Below, piece by piece: positions 17,399 to 27,735 of a DNA stretch of 64,000 nucleotides; within the stretch, counting starts at the first letter, position 1, and every line of letters begins with the position of its first letter. This stretch comes from Streptomyces anulatus. GTDB lineage: Bacteria; Actinomycetota; Actinomycetes; Streptomycetales; Streptomycetaceae. Location of the stretch: positions 620,001 to 684,000 of the forward strand of contig NZ_JOEZ01000016.1 in assembly GCF_000721175.1 (NCBI RefSeq). The letters are read 5' to 3'. Both the position numbers and the translations under genes were made by a program. A model generated the notes under the pieces. The model saw only the letters and a program-made list of their open reading frames with translations, was not told the DNA's origin and ran no database searches.

Positions 17399-19387
17399 GT
17401 GCCGCCCAAGGAACCGCCGCGCCGCCGCGTACCCGGACCGGCCCGCCCCCGTAACGGGGCCAACGGATCCGGCCGCTCCGGCGCGCGCCCGTCGGCCCGC
17501 CGCCCCCGCCCCGCCCCGGGGCGCACCACCGCGCGCCCAGGCGCCCCACGCTCCCTGCGCCTGGGCAGCCCGCGCCCCCGGCTGCGGCTCGTCAGCCTCG
17601 GGCTGACGCTCGTCATGCTGGCCTTCGTGGCCCGCCTGCTCCAGGTCCAGGCCGTCGACGCCAGCGCGTACGCGGCCAAGGCCGAGAAGAACCGCTACCT
17701 GGAGTACACGGTCGCCGCCGAGCGCGGCGAGATCACCGACCGCAAGGGCGTCGCGCTCGCCACCAGCGTGGACGCGCACAACATCACGGCTGACCCGAAG
17801 ATGTTCACGCCCGAGGACAGCAAGGCCCCCGACGCGCCCCAGCAGGCCGCCGCCCTGCTCGCCCCGATCCTCGGCAAGGACGTCGACGAGCTCGTCAAGA
17901 AGCTCTCGAAGCCCAAGTCCCGCTACACCGTCCTCGCCTACCGGCAGACCCCCCAGGTCTGGAAGCAGATCAAGGACCTCAAGTCCGTCTTCGCCGAGAA
18001 GGCCTCCGAGGACAAGCTGAAGGGCGGCCCGGGAGCCAACGTCCTGGCCGGTGTCCTCCAGGAGCCCACCACCAAGCGCGTCTATCCCAACGGGAATCTC
18101 GCCGCCGGGATACTGGGATTCGTCAGCGACGACGGCAAAGGCGGCGGCGGCCTCGAATCGCAGCTGAACGAGGAACTCGCGGGCGAGGACGGCAAGATCC
18201 GCTACGCCCAGGCCGGCGGCCGGCGGGTCCCCACCGCCGGCAGCACCGAGATCCCGGCCGTGCCCGGCTCCGACATCGAGCTGACCATCGACCGCGACAT
18301 CCAGTGGGCCGCGCAGAAGGCCATCAGCGACCAGGTCGCCAGGTCCAAGGCCGACCGCGGCTACGTCATCGTGCAGAACACGAGGACGGGCGAGCTGCTG
18401 GCCATGGCCAACGCCCCCGGCTACGACCCCAACGACCTCTCCCAGGCGACCTCTGCGTCCCTCGGCAACGCGGCCCTCCAGGACGTGTACGAGCCCGGCT
18501 CCACCAGCAAGGTCATGTCCATGGCCGCCGTACTGGAGGAGAAGGCCGCAACCCCCGGCACCCACGTCACCGTCCCCAACCGGCTGCACCGCGGAGACCG
18601 GCTCTTCAAGGACGACGTCGACCACCCCACCTGGTACCTCACGCTCAACGGGGTCCTCGCCAAGTCCAGCAACATCGGCACCATCCTGGCGACCGGTCAG
18701 CTCGGCAAGACCCAGGCGGAGTCCAACCAGGTCCTCTACTCCTACCTGCGCAAGTTCGGCCTCGGCACCAGGACCGGGCTCGGCTACCCCGGGGAGTCAC
18801 CGGGTCTGCTGGCCCACCCCGAGGACTGGTCGACCTCGCAGCAGTACACGATCCCCTTCGGCCAGGGCCTGTCGCTCAACGCCGTCCAGGCCGCCTCGGT
18901 CTACTCCACCATCGCCAACGGAGGCGTGCGGATCGCCCCCACCCTCGTCCGCGGCGCCAAGGGCTCCGACGGCCGCTTCGCCGCCGCCGAGGCCCCCGAG
19001 GAGAATCGGGTGGTCAGCGAGAAGACCGCCAAGACCCTGGCGACGATGCTGGAGTCCGTCGTCGACGACCAGGAAGGTACCGGCACCAAGGCCGCCATCC
19101 CCGGCTACCGGGTCGCGGGCAAGACCGGCACCGCCAACCGCGTTGACCCCGTCCGCGGCGTCTACAAGGGCTACACCGCATCCTTCGCGGGCTTCGCCCC
19201 CGCCGACAACCCGCAGGTCACCGTCTACTGCGCGATCCAGAACCCCACCAAGGGCAGCTACTTCGGCGGCCAGATCTGCGGCCCGATCTACAAGCAGGTC
19301 ATGGAGTTCGCGCTCAAGACGCTCCAGACCCCACCGTCCGGCAGCGAGCCGCCCCGGCTGCCGGTGTCCTTCAAGCCCGGCGAGTGA
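17399..19387 (+). CDS. ftsI: Septal peptidoglycan transpeptidase FtsI (PBP3)
   Basis: The 662-residue class B penicillin-binding protein has an Arg/Pro-rich cytoplasmic N-terminus of about 60 residues and one membrane helix (about 64-83). A PBP dimer domain follows, then the transpeptidase domain with Ser368-x-x-Lys371 (GSTSK), Ser423-Ser-Asn425 and Lys575-Thr-Gly. It cross-links septal peptidoglycan outside the membrane, partnered with FtsW. No PASTA domain is present. GTG 17399 lies 4 bases after the ftsL stop, with AGGTGA overlapping that stop as ribosome site. Confidence 0.96.
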   Translation: MPPKEPPRRRVPGPARPRNGANGSGRSGARPSARRPRPAPGRTTARPGAPRSLRLGSPRPRLRLVSLGLTLVMLAFVARLLQVQAVDASAYAAKAEKNRYLEYTVAAERGEITDRKGVALATSVDAHNITADPKMFTPEDSKAPDAPQQAAALLAPILGKDVDELVKKLSKPKSRYTVLAYRQTPQVWKQIKDLKSVFAEKASEDKLKGGPGANVLAGVLQEPTTKRVYPNGNLAAGILGFVSDDGKGGGGLESQLNEELAGEDGKIRYAQAGGRRVPTAGSTEIPAVPGSDIELTIDRDIQWAAQKAISDQVARSKADRGYVIVQNTRTGELLAMANAPGYDPNDLSQATSASLGNAALQDVYEPGSTSKVMSMAAVLEEKAATPGTHVTVPNRLHRGDRLFKDDVDHPTWYLTLNGVLAKSSNIGTILATGQLGKTQAESNQVLYSYLRKFGLGTRTGLGYPGESPGLLAHPEDWSTSQQYTIPFGQGLSLNAVQAASVYSTIANGGVRIAPTLVRGAKGSDGRFAAAEAPEENRVVSEKTAKTLATMLESVVDDQEGTGTKAAIPGYRVAGKTGTANRVDPVRGVYKGYTASFAGFAPADNPQVTVYCAIQNPTKGSYFGGQICGPIYKQVMEFALKTLQTPPSGSEPPRLPVSFKPGE

Positions 19388-19390
19388 ACA

Positions 19391-19412
19391 CGGGGATGCG
19401 CGAGCATCCCCG
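19391..19412 (+). other. GNRA-loop hairpin between ftsI and murE
   Basis: CGGGGATGC (19391-19399) and GCATCCCCG (19404-19412) form a perfect 9-base-pair stem with a GCGA tetraloop, immediately after the ftsI stop. It could attenuate transcription, stabilise an mRNA end after processing, or terminate part of the transcripts inside the dcw cluster. Confidence 0.6.
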
Positions 19413-19574
19413 TCAAGGGAACCCTCAGTGACAACCATCACCCCCGATCCCGGGAACCGGAACGAGAACCGCCGGAACCAGGGTCCCTCGCTTCGCGAGA
19501 CGCCGCACCGGCCCGGTACGCTCACCGCCGTGCCCCACGCTGATCAGTCCCAAACCTCTCAGAAGGACGCCCCT

Positions 19575-21146
19575 GTGACCTACCCGGGAGCGCCCCGACC
19601 GGACCGGCTCCGACCCACCCCTCTCGGCGAGCTGGCCGGCCGGCTCGGCGTCGAAGCGGCCGGGGCCGGTGAGGTCACCGGCATCACACACGACTCACGG
19701 GCCGTGCGCCCGGGCGACGTGTACGCGGCCCTGCCCGGCGCCCGCTTCCACGGCGCCGACTTCGCGGCCCAGGCAGCGGGCCTCGGCGCCGCCGCCGTCC
19801 TCACCGACCCCGCCGGCGCCGAACGCGCCGCCGCCACCGGCCTGCCGGTCCTGGTCACCGAGAACCCGCGCGCCGTGATGGGCGAGCTGGCCGCCGACAT
19901 CTACGGGCGGCCCGGCATCGGCCTCCTCCAGCTCGGCATCACCGGAACCTCCGGCAAGACCACCACCGCGTACCTCGTCGAGGGCGGACTGCGCGCCGCC
20001 GGACGCCCCACCGGGCTGATCGGCACCGTCGAGATGCGGATCGGCGACGAGCGCATCAAGTCCGAGCGAACCACCCCCGAAGCCACCGACCTCCAGGCCC
20101 TGTTCGCCGTCATGCGCGAACGCGGCGTCGAGGCCGTCGCGATGGAGGTCTCCAGCCACGCCCTGGTGCTCGGCCGGGTCGACGGCTGCGTCTTCGACGT
20201 CGCCGTCTTCAACAACCTCAGCCCGGAGCACATGGAGTTCCACTCCGGCATGGAGGACTACTTCCAGGCCAAGGCCCAGCTGTTCACCCCCGAGCGCAGC
20301 CACCGCGGCGTCGTGAACTTCGACGACGAGTACGGCCGCAGGCTCCTGACCGAGTCCGGGGTGCCGGTCACCAGCTTCTCCGCCGAGGGCCACCCGGACG
20401 CCGACTGGCACGCCGAGGACGTCGAGGTCGGACCGCAGGACAGCACCTTCACCGCCGTCGGCCCGAAGGGCGAGCGGATCACCGCCCGCGCACCGCTGCC
20501 CGGCCCGTTCAACGTCGCCAACACCCTCGCCGCGATCGTCACGCTGGCCGTCGCGGGCGTCGACCCGCAGACCGCCGCCGACGGCATCGCGGCCGTCCCC
20601 GGGGTCCCCGGCCGGCTGGAGCGGGTGGACGCCGGACAGCCCTACCTCGCCGTCGTCGACTACGCGCACAAGACCGACGCCGTCGAGTCCGTACTGCGCT
20701 CCCTGCGCAAGGTCACCGAGGGCAAGGTGCACATCGTCCTCGGCTGCGGCGGCGACCGCGACACCACCAAGCGCGGCCCGATGGGCGCCGCCGCGGCCCG
20801 GCTCGCCGACACCGCCGTACTGACCTCCGACAACCCCCGCTCCGAGGACCCCCTCGCGATCCTCGCTGCGATGCTCTCCGGCGCCGCCGAAGTCCCCGTC
20901 CACGAACGCGGCGACGTGCTGACCGACGCCGACCGCGCCTCGGCCATCGCCGCCGCCGTCGCCCGCGCCGAACCGGGCGACACCGTCCTCGTCGCGGGCA
21001 AGGGGCACGAACAGGGCCAGGACATCCACGGGGTGGTACGCCCCTTCGACGACCGCAAGGTCCTGCACGCAGCCATCGAGCGGTCCCTGACGCGCCCCGG
21101 CGCCGCGGACCGTGCCCCTCACCACGAGAACAACAGTCAGGGATGA
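19575..21146 (+). CDS. murE: UDP-MurNAc-tripeptide synthetase MurE
   Basis: The 523-residue Mur ligase has the ATP loop GTSGKTT (Lys128), the substrate-lysine region, and the DNPR motif (residues 419-422) that marks diaminopimelate-adding MurE. It attaches diaminopimelate to UDP-MurNAc-L-Ala-D-Glu in the cytoplasm. GTG 19575 (AGAAGGA upstream) gives a family-typical length. An in-frame GTG at 19428 with AAGGGA would add 49 poorly conserved residues and is a real alternative. The gene follows a hairpin after ftsI and ends 4 bases before murF. Confidence 0.94.
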   Translation: MTYPGAPRPDRLRPTPLGELAGRLGVEAAGAGEVTGITHDSRAVRPGDVYAALPGARFHGADFAAQAAGLGAAAVLTDPAGAERAAATGLPVLVTENPRAVMGELAADIYGRPGIGLLQLGITGTSGKTTTAYLVEGGLRAAGRPTGLIGTVEMRIGDERIKSERTTPEATDLQALFAVMRERGVEAVAMEVSSHALVLGRVDGCVFDVAVFNNLSPEHMEFHSGMEDYFQAKAQLFTPERSHRGVVNFDDEYGRRLLTESGVPVTSFSAEGHPDADWHAEDVEVGPQDSTFTAVGPKGERITARAPLPGPFNVANTLAAIVTLAVAGVDPQTAADGIAAVPGVPGRLERVDAGQPYLAVVDYAHKTDAVESVLRSLRKVTEGKVHIVLGCGGDRDTTKRGPMGAAAARLADTAVLTSDNPRSEDPLAILAAMLSGAAEVPVHERGDVLTDADRASAIAAAVARAEPGDTVLVAGKGHEQGQDIHGVVRPFDDRKVLHAAIERSLTRPGAADRAPHHENNSQG

Positions 21147-21150
21147 CCAA

Positions 21151-22572
21151 GTGATCACCCTTTCCCTCGCCGAGATCGCCGAAATCGTCGGCGGGCAGTC
21201 GTACGACATACCGGATCCGGCAGTCACCGTGACCGGACCCGTCGTCATCGACTCCCGCGAGGTCGCGCCCGGCAGCCTGTTCGCCGCGTTCGCCGGCGAA
21301 CGGGCCGACGGCCACGACTACGCCCAGCGCGCCGTCGAGGCGGGCGCGGTGGCCGTACTGGCGGCCCGTCCCGTCGGCGCTCCGGCGATCGTCGTGGACG
21401 ACGTCGTCGGCGCGCTCGGAGCCCTCGCCCGTGCCGTCGTCGAACGCCTCGGCACCACCGTCGTCGGCCTCACCGGATCCGCCGGCAAGACGTCCACCAA
21501 GGACCTGATCGCGCAGCTCCTCCAGCGCAAGGGCCCGACCGTCTGGACGCCCGGCTCCCTCAACAACGAGATCGGCCTGCCGGTCACCGCCCTCACGGCC
21601 ACCGCCGAGACCGAGCACCTGGTCCTGGAGATGGGCGCCCGCGGCGTCGGCCACATCCACTACCTGGCCAACCTCACCCCGCCCCGGATCGGCCTCGTCC
21701 TCAACGTCGGCTCCGCCCACCTCGGCGAGTTCGGCAGCCGGGAGGCCATCGCCCAGGCCAAGGGCGAGCTGGTCGAGGTCCTGCCCGAGGACGGCTGCGC
21801 CGTGCTCAACGCGGACGACCCGCTCGTCCGCGCCATGGCCTCGCGCACCAAGGCCCGCGTCCTGCTCTTCGGAGAAGCCCCGGAAGCGGACGTACGGGGC
21901 GAGAAGGTCAGGATGACCGCCGACGGGCGGCCCGCCTTCGAGCTCCACACACCCACCGGGTGCAGCGACGTGACCATGCGCCTGTACGGTGAGCACCACG
22001 TGTCGAACGCGCTCGCCGCGGCCGCCGTCGCCCATGAGTTGGGCATGTCCGTGACCGAGATCGCCGAGGCGCTCTCGGAGGCGGGCACCCTCTCCCGCTG
22101 GCGCATGGAGGTCACCGAGCGTCCGGACGGTGTGACGGTCGTCAACGACGCCTACAACGCGAACCCCGAATCCATGAGAGCCGCACTGCGTGCGCTGGCC
22201 GCCATGGGCCAGGCCCGAGGGGCCGACGGGGGGCGCACCTGGGCGGTGCTCGGTCAGATGGCCGAGCTCGGTGACGCGTCGCTCGCCGAGCACGACGCGG
22301 TCGGACGGCTCGCCGTCCGGCTCAACGTCAGCAAGCTCGTCGCTGTCGGGGGGAGAGAAGCCTCCTGGCTGCAACTGGGCGCATATAACGAGGGTTCGTG
22401 GGGTGAGGAGTCGGTGCACGTGTCCGACGCACAGGCGGCCGTCGACCTGTTGCGCAGTGAACTGCGCCCGGGAGACGTCGTGCTGGTGAAGGCGTCCCGG
22501 TCGGTCGGCCTGGAGAGGGTCGCCCTGGCACTGCTGGAGAACTCGACCGAGGGCGAGGTCGCCGGCCGATGA
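21151..22572 (+). CDS. murF: UDP-MurNAc-tripeptide-D-Ala-D-Ala ligase MurF
   Basis: The 473-residue ligase has the ATP-binding loop [17 protein letters not shown], the conserved [12 protein letters not shown] and [11 protein letters not shown] segments and the LGQMAELG region of MurF. It adds D-Ala-D-Ala to the muramyl tripeptide, completing the cytoplasmic pentapeptide. GTG 21151 is 4 bases after the murE stop with AGGGA at the right distance. Its own stop overlaps the mraY start (ATGA). Confidence 0.95.
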   Translation: MITLSLAEIAEIVGGQSYDIPDPAVTVTGPVVIDSREVAPGSLFAAFAGERADGHDYAQRAVEAGAVAVLAARPVGAPAIVVDDVVGALGALARAVVERLGTTVVGLTGSAGKTSTKDLIAQLLQRKGPTVWTPGSLNNEIGLPVTALTATAETEHLVLEMGARGVGHIHYLANLTPPRIGLVLNVGSAHLGEFGSREAIAQAKGELVEVLPEDGCAVLNADDPLVRAMASRTKARVLLFGEAPEADVRGEKVRMTADGRPAFELHTPTGCSDVTMRLYGEHHVSNALAAAAVAHELGMSVTEIAEALSEAGTLSRWRMEVTERPDGVTVVNDAYNANPESMRAALRALAAMGQARGADGGRTWAVLGQMAELGDASLAEHDAVGRLAVRLNVSKLVAVGGREASWLQLGAYNEGSWGEESVHVSDAQAAVDLLRSELRPGDVVLVKASRSVGLERVALALLENSTEGEVAGR

Positions 22573-23639
22573 GGCAGATCCTCTTCGCGGGGGCCATCGG
22601 GCTCTTTCTGACCCTGGTCGGTACTCCGCTGCTGATCAAGCTGCTGGCCCGCAAGGGATACGGGCAGTTCATCCGGGACGACGGCCCGCGCACGCACGGC
22701 AGCAAGAAGGGCACGCCCACGATGGGCGGCATCGCCTTCATCCTGGCGACGATCATCGCGTACCTCCTCGCGAAGGTCATCACGGGTGAGGACATCCGCT
22801 ACTCCGGCGTCCTCGTGCTGTTCCTCATGACCGGGATGGGACTCGTCGGGTTCCTCGACGACTACATCAAGATCGTCAAGCAGCGTTCGCTCGGTCTGCG
22901 GGCCAAGGCGAAGATGGCCGGGCAGCTGATCGTCGGCATCGCCTTCGCGGTGCTCTCGCTCCAGTTCCCCAACTCCATGAACTACACACCGGCCTCCACC
23001 CGGCTCTCGTTCGTCGAGGACTTCGGCTGGTCGATCGGCCCGGTGCTGTTCTGCGTCTGGGCGCTGTTCATGATCCTCGCCATGTCCAACGGCGTGAACC
23101 TCACGGACGGCCTCGACGGGCTGGCCACCGGCGCCTCGGTGATGGTCTTCGGCGCCTACACCTTCATCGGTCTCTGGCAGTTCCAGGAGTCCTGCGCCAA
23201 CGCGGACAACCTGACCAACCCGAGCGCCTGCTTCGAGGTGCGCGACCCGCTCGACCTCGCCGTCGTCGCCGCCGCGCTGATGGGCGCGTGCTTCGGCTTC
23301 CTGTGGTGGAACACCTCGCCCGCCAAGATCTTCATGGGCGACACCGGCTCGCTCGCCCTCGGCGGCGCGCTCGCGGGCCTCGCGATCCTGTCCCGCACAG
23401 AGTTCCTGATGGCCATCCTCGGCGGCCTCTTCGTGATGATCACCATGTCCGTGGTCATCCAGGTCGGTTCGTTCAAGATGACCGGCAAGCGGGTCTTCCG
23501 GATGGCGCCGCTCCAGCACCACTTCGAACTCAAGGGGTGGTCCGAAGTCCTGGTCGTGGTCCGCTTCTGGATCATCCAGGGCATGTGCGTGATCGTCGGC
23601 CTCGGCCTCTTCTACGCGGGATGGGCAGCCAAGAAGTGA
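22569..23639 (+). CDS. mraY: Phospho-MurNAc-pentapeptide translocase MraY
   Basis: The 356-residue protein has about ten membrane helices and the MraY signatures: GGIAFI near residue 56, LDDYIKI (Asp pair for Mg2+), [10 protein letters not shown] and [10 protein letters not shown], and the His-rich [11 protein letters not shown] loop. It transfers phospho-MurNAc-pentapeptide to undecaprenyl phosphate, making lipid I at the inner membrane face. ATG 22569 overlaps the murF TGA. A Trp/Asn-containing loop between helices (residues about 205-220, with two Cys) is somewhat longer than in the E. coli protein (from memory). Confidence 0.96.
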   Translation: MRQILFAGAIGLFLTLVGTPLLIKLLARKGYGQFIRDDGPRTHGSKKGTPTMGGIAFILATIIAYLLAKVITGEDIRYSGVLVLFLMTGMGLVGFLDDYIKIVKQRSLGLRAKAKMAGQLIVGIAFAVLSLQFPNSMNYTPASTRLSFVEDFGWSIGPVLFCVWALFMILAMSNGVNLTDGLDGLATGASVMVFGAYTFIGLWQFQESCANADNLTNPSACFEVRDPLDLAVVAAALMGACFGFLWWNTSPAKIFMGDTGSLALGGALAGLAILSRTEFLMAILGGLFVMITMSVVIQVGSFKMTGKRVFRMAPLQHHFELKGWSEVLVVVRFWIIQGMCVIVGLGLFYAGWAAKK

Positions 23640-25063
23640 GCACCGTGGACTGGCAGGGCAAGCACGTCACCGTCGCCGGGCTCGGCGTCAGCGGCATCCC
23701 CGCGGCCCGCGCCCTGCACGAGCGCGGCGCGCTCGTCACCGTCGTCAACGACGGCGACGACGAGCGCGCCCGCGCGCAGGCGGCCGAACTGGAGGCGCAC
23801 GGCATCACGGTGCGCCTCGGCGACGGCGCCACCCTGCCGCCGTCCACGGAACTCGTCGTCACCGCCCCCGGCTGGCAGCCGGACAAGCCGCTCTTCCTGG
23901 CTGCCGCCGAGGCGGGCGTCCCGGTCTGGGGCGACGTCGAACTGGCCTGGCGACTGCGCGGCACGGGCGGCCGCGAGCCCGCGCCCTGGCTCGCGGTCAC
24001 CGGCACCAACGGCAAGACCACCACCGTACGGATGCTGGCCTCGATCCTCGAAGCCGCGGGCCTGCGCACCGCGGCCGTCGGCAACATCGGCGTATCGCTG
24101 CTGGACGCGGTGCTCGGCGAGACGGAGTACGACGTCCTCGCCGTCGAGCTCTCCAGCTACCAGCTGCACTGGGCGCCCTCCCTGCGCGCCCACTCCGCCG
24201 CCGTCCTCAACCTGGCGCCGGACCACCTCGACTGGCACGGCTCGATGGAGGCGTACGCTGCCGACAAGGGCCGCGTCTACGAGGGCAACACGGTGGCCTG
24301 CGTCTACAACGTGGCCGACCCGGCCACCGAGGACCTGGTCCGCGAGGCCGACGTCGAGGAGGGCTGCCGGGCCATCGGCTTCACCCTCGGCGCCCCTGGC
24401 CCCTCGCAGCTCGGTGTGGTCGACGGCATCCTCGTCGACCGGGCGTTCGTCGCCAACCGCCAGAAGCAGGCCCAGGAACTGGCCGAGGTCTCCGACGTCA
24501 ACCCGCCGGCCCCGCACAACATCGCCAACGCCCTCGCGGCCGCCGCCCTGGCCCGCGCCTTCGGAGTCGAGGCGGCCGCCGTACGCGACGGACTGCGCGC
24601 CTTCCGGCCGGACGCCCACCGCATCGAACACGTCGCGGACATCGGCGAAGTCGCCTACGTCGACGACTCCAAGGCCACCAACACCCACGCCACCGAGGCC
24701 TCCCTCGCCGCCTACGACTCCATCGTCTGGATCGCGGGCGGACTGGCCAAGGGCGCCACCTTCGACGAGCTGGTGACCGGTGCGGCGACGCGGCTGCGGG
24801 GGGTCGTGCTCATCGGCGCCGACCGGGCGCTGATCCACGAAGCCCTGACGCGACACGCCCCCGAAGTCCCGGTGGTCGACCTCGACCGGACCGACACTGG
24901 GGCGATGTCCGAAGCGGTCGCGCAGGCCGCAGCGCTCGCCCGGCCGGGCGATACGGTACTGCTGGCCCCGGCCTGTGCCTCGATGGACATGTTCACCAAC
25001 TACAACAAGCGGGGCGAGGCGTTCGCGGACGCGGTCCGCGCACGCGCCGACCAGAGCGCCTGA
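23621..25063 (+). CDS. murD: UDP-MurNAc-L-Ala:D-Glu ligase MurD
   Basis: The 480-residue ligase has an N-terminal Rossmann start ([19 protein letters not shown]), the ATP loop [27 protein letters not shown] and the C-terminal [10 protein letters not shown] motif. It adds D-glutamate to UDP-MurNAc-L-Ala. ATG 23621 ([11 protein letters not shown]) overlaps mraY by 19 bases. GTG 23636, which overlaps the mraY stop as GTGA, is an alternative that would remove five residues. No strong SD is seen for either, consistent with coupling to mraY translation. Confidence 0.94.
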   Translation: MGSQEVSTVDWQGKHVTVAGLGVSGIPAARALHERGALVTVVNDGDDERARAQAAELEAHGITVRLGDGATLPPSTELVVTAPGWQPDKPLFLAAAEAGVPVWGDVELAWRLRGTGGREPAPWLAVTGTNGKTTTVRMLASILEAAGLRTAAVGNIGVSLLDAVLGETEYDVLAVELSSYQLHWAPSLRAHSAAVLNLAPDHLDWHGSMEAYAADKGRVYEGNTVACVYNVADPATEDLVREADVEEGCRAIGFTLGAPGPSQLGVVDGILVDRAFVANRQKQAQELAEVSDVNPPAPHNIANALAAAALARAFGVEAAAVRDGLRAFRPDAHRIEHVADIGEVAYVDDSKATNTHATEASLAAYDSIVWIAGGLAKGATFDELVTGAATRLRGVVLIGADRALIHEALTRHAPEVPVVDLDRTDTGAMSEAVAQAAALARPGDTVLLAPACASMDMFTNYNKRGEAFADAVRARADQSA

Positions 25064-25129
25064 CCGACCGGGGCCTCCGCGCCCGGGGTCCACGGGCCCC
25101 GGTCACGAGCAGTGGAGGGGACATCGACA

Positions 25130-26578
25130 ATGCCGGCCGACGAGAGATCCGCCGTACGGCGGGGCCGCCCACGGGCCTCGGTTCCCCGCCCCCTCGCCGC
25201 GGCGCCCGCACCCTCCGGAGTACCGCTGCCCCCCGGACTCGCCCTGCGCGGACGCCTCGCCACCGGCGCCCGGCGCCCCGAGACACCGCGCGGCTCCGGA
25301 CGCGGCCGTTCCGGCCCCCGCACCCCGCGTTCCGGGCGCGGCGGCGGACCGCGGCGGACCTACGAGCGGGCACGGCGGGCCTGGGACCGGCCCCTGACCG
25401 CCTACTACGTGATCCTCGGCTCCAGCCTCCTGATCACCGTGCTGGGCCTGGTGATGGTCTACTCCGCCTCGATGATCAAGGCGCTGGACATCAGCAAGCC
25501 CTCGACGTACTTCTTCGGCAAGCAGTTCCTCGCCGCCGTCATCGGTGGCGGGCTGATGCTGATCGCCGCCCGGATGCCCGTGAAGCTCCACCGGGCGCTG
25601 GCCTACCCGATACTGATGGTCACCGTCTTCCTGATGGTCCTGGTCCAGGTGCCGGGGATCGGGCTCTCCCGCGGCGGCAACCAGAACTGGATCTACATCG
25701 CCGGGCCGTTCCAGCTCCAGCCCAGCGAGTTCGGCAAGCTCGCACTCATCCTGTGGGGCGCCGACCTGCTCGCCCGCAAGCAGGGCAAGCGGTTGCTGGT
25801 GCAGTGGAAGCACATGCTCGTGCCGCTCGTCCCGGTCGCCTTCATGCTGCTCGGGCTGATCATGCTCGGCGGCGACATGGGAACCGCGATCATTCTCACG
25901 GCGATCCTCTTCGGCCTGCTCTGGATGGCCGGCGCCCCCACCCGGCTCTTCGCCGGAGTGCTCGGCTTCGCCGCCGCCATCGCCTTCGTCCTGATCTGGA
26001 CCAGCCCCAACCGGATGTCCCGGCTCTCCTGCATGGGCATCATCGGCGAACCCGATCCGGAGGCCGGCTGCTGGCAGGCCGCGCACGGAATCTACGCTCT
26101 GGCGTCCGGCGGATGGTTCGGTTCCGGGCTGGGTGCGAGTGTGGAAAAATGGGGTCAACTCCCAGAACCCCACACCGACTTCATCTTCGCGATCACCGGT
26201 GAGGAACTGGGTCTGGCGGGGACGCTGTCCGTGCTCGCCCTCTTCGCGGCTCTAGGCTATGCGGGTATCCGCGTGGCCGGACGCACGGAGGACCCCTTCG
26301 TGAGGTATGCCGCGGGAGGCGTGACCACGTGGATCACGGCCCAGGCCGTGATCAACATCGGTGCGGTGCTCGGCCTGTTGCCGATCGCCGGGGTTCCGCT
26401 CCCGCTGTTCTCCTACGGGGGATCGGCCCTGCTGCCGACGATGTTCGCGGTCGGGCTGATGATCACCTTCGCACGGGAGGACCCCGCCGCGAAGGCGGCC
26501 CTGGCCATGCGGAAGCCCGGGGTGAGATGGAAGACGATGAGACGGCGCGTCAAGAAGCGTCCGTCCGGAGAGCGGTGA
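25130..26578 (+). CDS. ftsW: Septal peptidoglycan polymerase FtsW
   Basis: The 482-residue SEDS protein has an Arg/Pro-rich cytoplasmic N-terminus of about 90 residues, then about ten membrane helices. It has the SEDS motifs QPSEFGKLALIL, PEPHTDFIFAITGEELG (with the catalytic Asp region) and PLPLFSYGGSALL. It polymerises lipid II at the septum with FtsI. ATG 25130 has GGAGGGG at 25114-25120. Being encoded between murD and murG, it is FtsW rather than RodA. The long basic N-terminus is a common actinobacterial extension. Confidence 0.95.
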   Translation: MPADERSAVRRGRPRASVPRPLAAAPAPSGVPLPPGLALRGRLATGARRPETPRGSGRGRSGPRTPRSGRGGGPRRTYERARRAWDRPLTAYYVILGSSLLITVLGLVMVYSASMIKALDISKPSTYFFGKQFLAAVIGGGLMLIAARMPVKLHRALAYPILMVTVFLMVLVQVPGIGLSRGGNQNWIYIAGPFQLQPSEFGKLALILWGADLLARKQGKRLLVQWKHMLVPLVPVAFMLLGLIMLGGDMGTAIILTAILFGLLWMAGAPTRLFAGVLGFAAAIAFVLIWTSPNRMSRLSCMGIIGEPDPEAGCWQAAHGIYALASGGWFGSGLGASVEKWGQLPEPHTDFIFAITGEELGLAGTLSVLALFAALGYAGIRVAGRTEDPFVRYAAGGVTTWITAQAVINIGAVLGLLPIAGVPLPLFSYGGSALLPTMFAVGLMITFAREDPAAKAALAMRKPGVRWKTMRRRVKKRPSGER

Positions 26579-26584
26579 ATTTCG

Positions 26585-27673
26585 GTGCATGTCGTACTCG
26601 CCGGCGGGGGGACCGCCGGACACATCGAGCCCGCGCTTGCCCTCGCAGACGCCCTGCGCAGGCAGGACCCGACCGTGGGCATCACTGCCCTCGGCACGGA
26701 ACGCGGACTGGAGACCAGGCTCGTGCCCGAGCGGGGGTACGAGCTGGCGCTCATCCCTGCCGTGCCACTGCCCCGTAAGCCCACGCCCGAACTGATCACC
26801 GTCCCGGGCCGGCTGCGCGGCACCATCAAGGCCGCCGAGCAGATCCTGGAGCGCACCAAGGCGGACTGCGTGGTCGGCTTCGGCGGCTACGTCGCGCTGC
26901 CCGGCTACCTGGCCGCCAAGCGGGCCGGTGTGCCGATCGTGGTTCACGAGGCCAATGCCCGCCCGGGCCTGGCCAACAAGATCGGCTCGCGGTACGCCCA
27001 CGGGGTCGCCGTCTCCACCCCGGACAGCAAGCTGCGCGGCGCCCGCTACATCGGCATCCCGCTGCGCCGCACCATCGCCACCCTGGACCGCGCCCGGGTC
27101 CGCCCGGAGGCCCGCGCCTCCTTCGGCCTCGACCCCAACCTGCCCACGCTGCTGGTCTCCGGCGGCTCGCAGGGCGCGCGCCATCTCAACGAGGTGGTCC
27201 AGCGGGTCGCGCCGCTGCTCCAGCGCTCCGGGATCCAGATCCTCCATGTGGTCGGTCCGAAGAACGAACTGCCGCGGATCGACAACATGCCCGGGATGCC
27301 GCCCTACATCCCGGTACCGTACGTGGACCGGATGGACCTCGCGTACGCTGCGGCCGACATGATGCTCTGCCGCGCGGGCGCGATGACCGTCGCCGAGCTC
27401 TCCGCCGTCGGGCTCCCCGCCGCCTATGTCCCGCTGCCCATCGGCAACGGCGAACAGCGACTCAACGCCCAACCGGTGGTCAACGCCGGCGGCGGTCTGC
27501 TGGTGGACGACGCGGCGCTCACCCCGGAGTGGGTGCAGGGCAATGTCCTGCCGGTACTGTCGGACCCCCACAGGCTGTACGAAATGTCCCGCGCCGCGGC
27601 CGAGTTCGGCCGCCGCGACGCCGACGATCTGCTCGTCGGCATGGTGTACGAAGCGATCGCCGCGCGCCGCTAG
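26585..27673 (+). CDS. murG: GlcNAc transferase MurG (lipid II synthase)
   Basis: The 362-residue GT-B glycosyltransferase starts [20 protein letters not shown], the MurG glycine-rich loop. It has [21 protein letters not shown], the second loop [12 protein letters not shown] and the UDP-GlcNAc site [24 protein letters not shown]. It converts lipid I to lipid II on the cytoplasmic membrane face. GTG 26585 lies 6 bases after the ftsW stop. The ribosome site GGAGAG is within the end of ftsW. Confidence 0.96.
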   Translation: MHVVLAGGGTAGHIEPALALADALRRQDPTVGITALGTERGLETRLVPERGYELALIPAVPLPRKPTPELITVPGRLRGTIKAAEQILERTKADCVVGFGGYVALPGYLAAKRAGVPIVVHEANARPGLANKIGSRYAHGVAVSTPDSKLRGARYIGIPLRRTIATLDRARVRPEARASFGLDPNLPTLLVSGGSQGARHLNEVVQRVAPLLQRSGIQILHVVGPKNELPRIDNMPGMPPYIPVPYVDRMDLAYAAADMMLCRAGAMTVAELSAVGLPAAYVPLPIGNGEQRLNAQPVVNAGGGLLVDDAALTPEWVQGNVLPVLSDPHRLYEMSRAAAEFGRRDADDLLVGMVYEAIAARR

Positions 27674-27735
27674 GCGCCCGGCGCGATGCGGTGCGGACCC
27701 GGGGCGGGTGCCCCGGGTCCGGTGAAGGAGCGAGC

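Noticed and set aside
19428..19574. Extended MurE N-terminus from GTG 19428
   Set aside because: Has a ribosome site but adds 49 residues without family homology; kept only as an alternative start.
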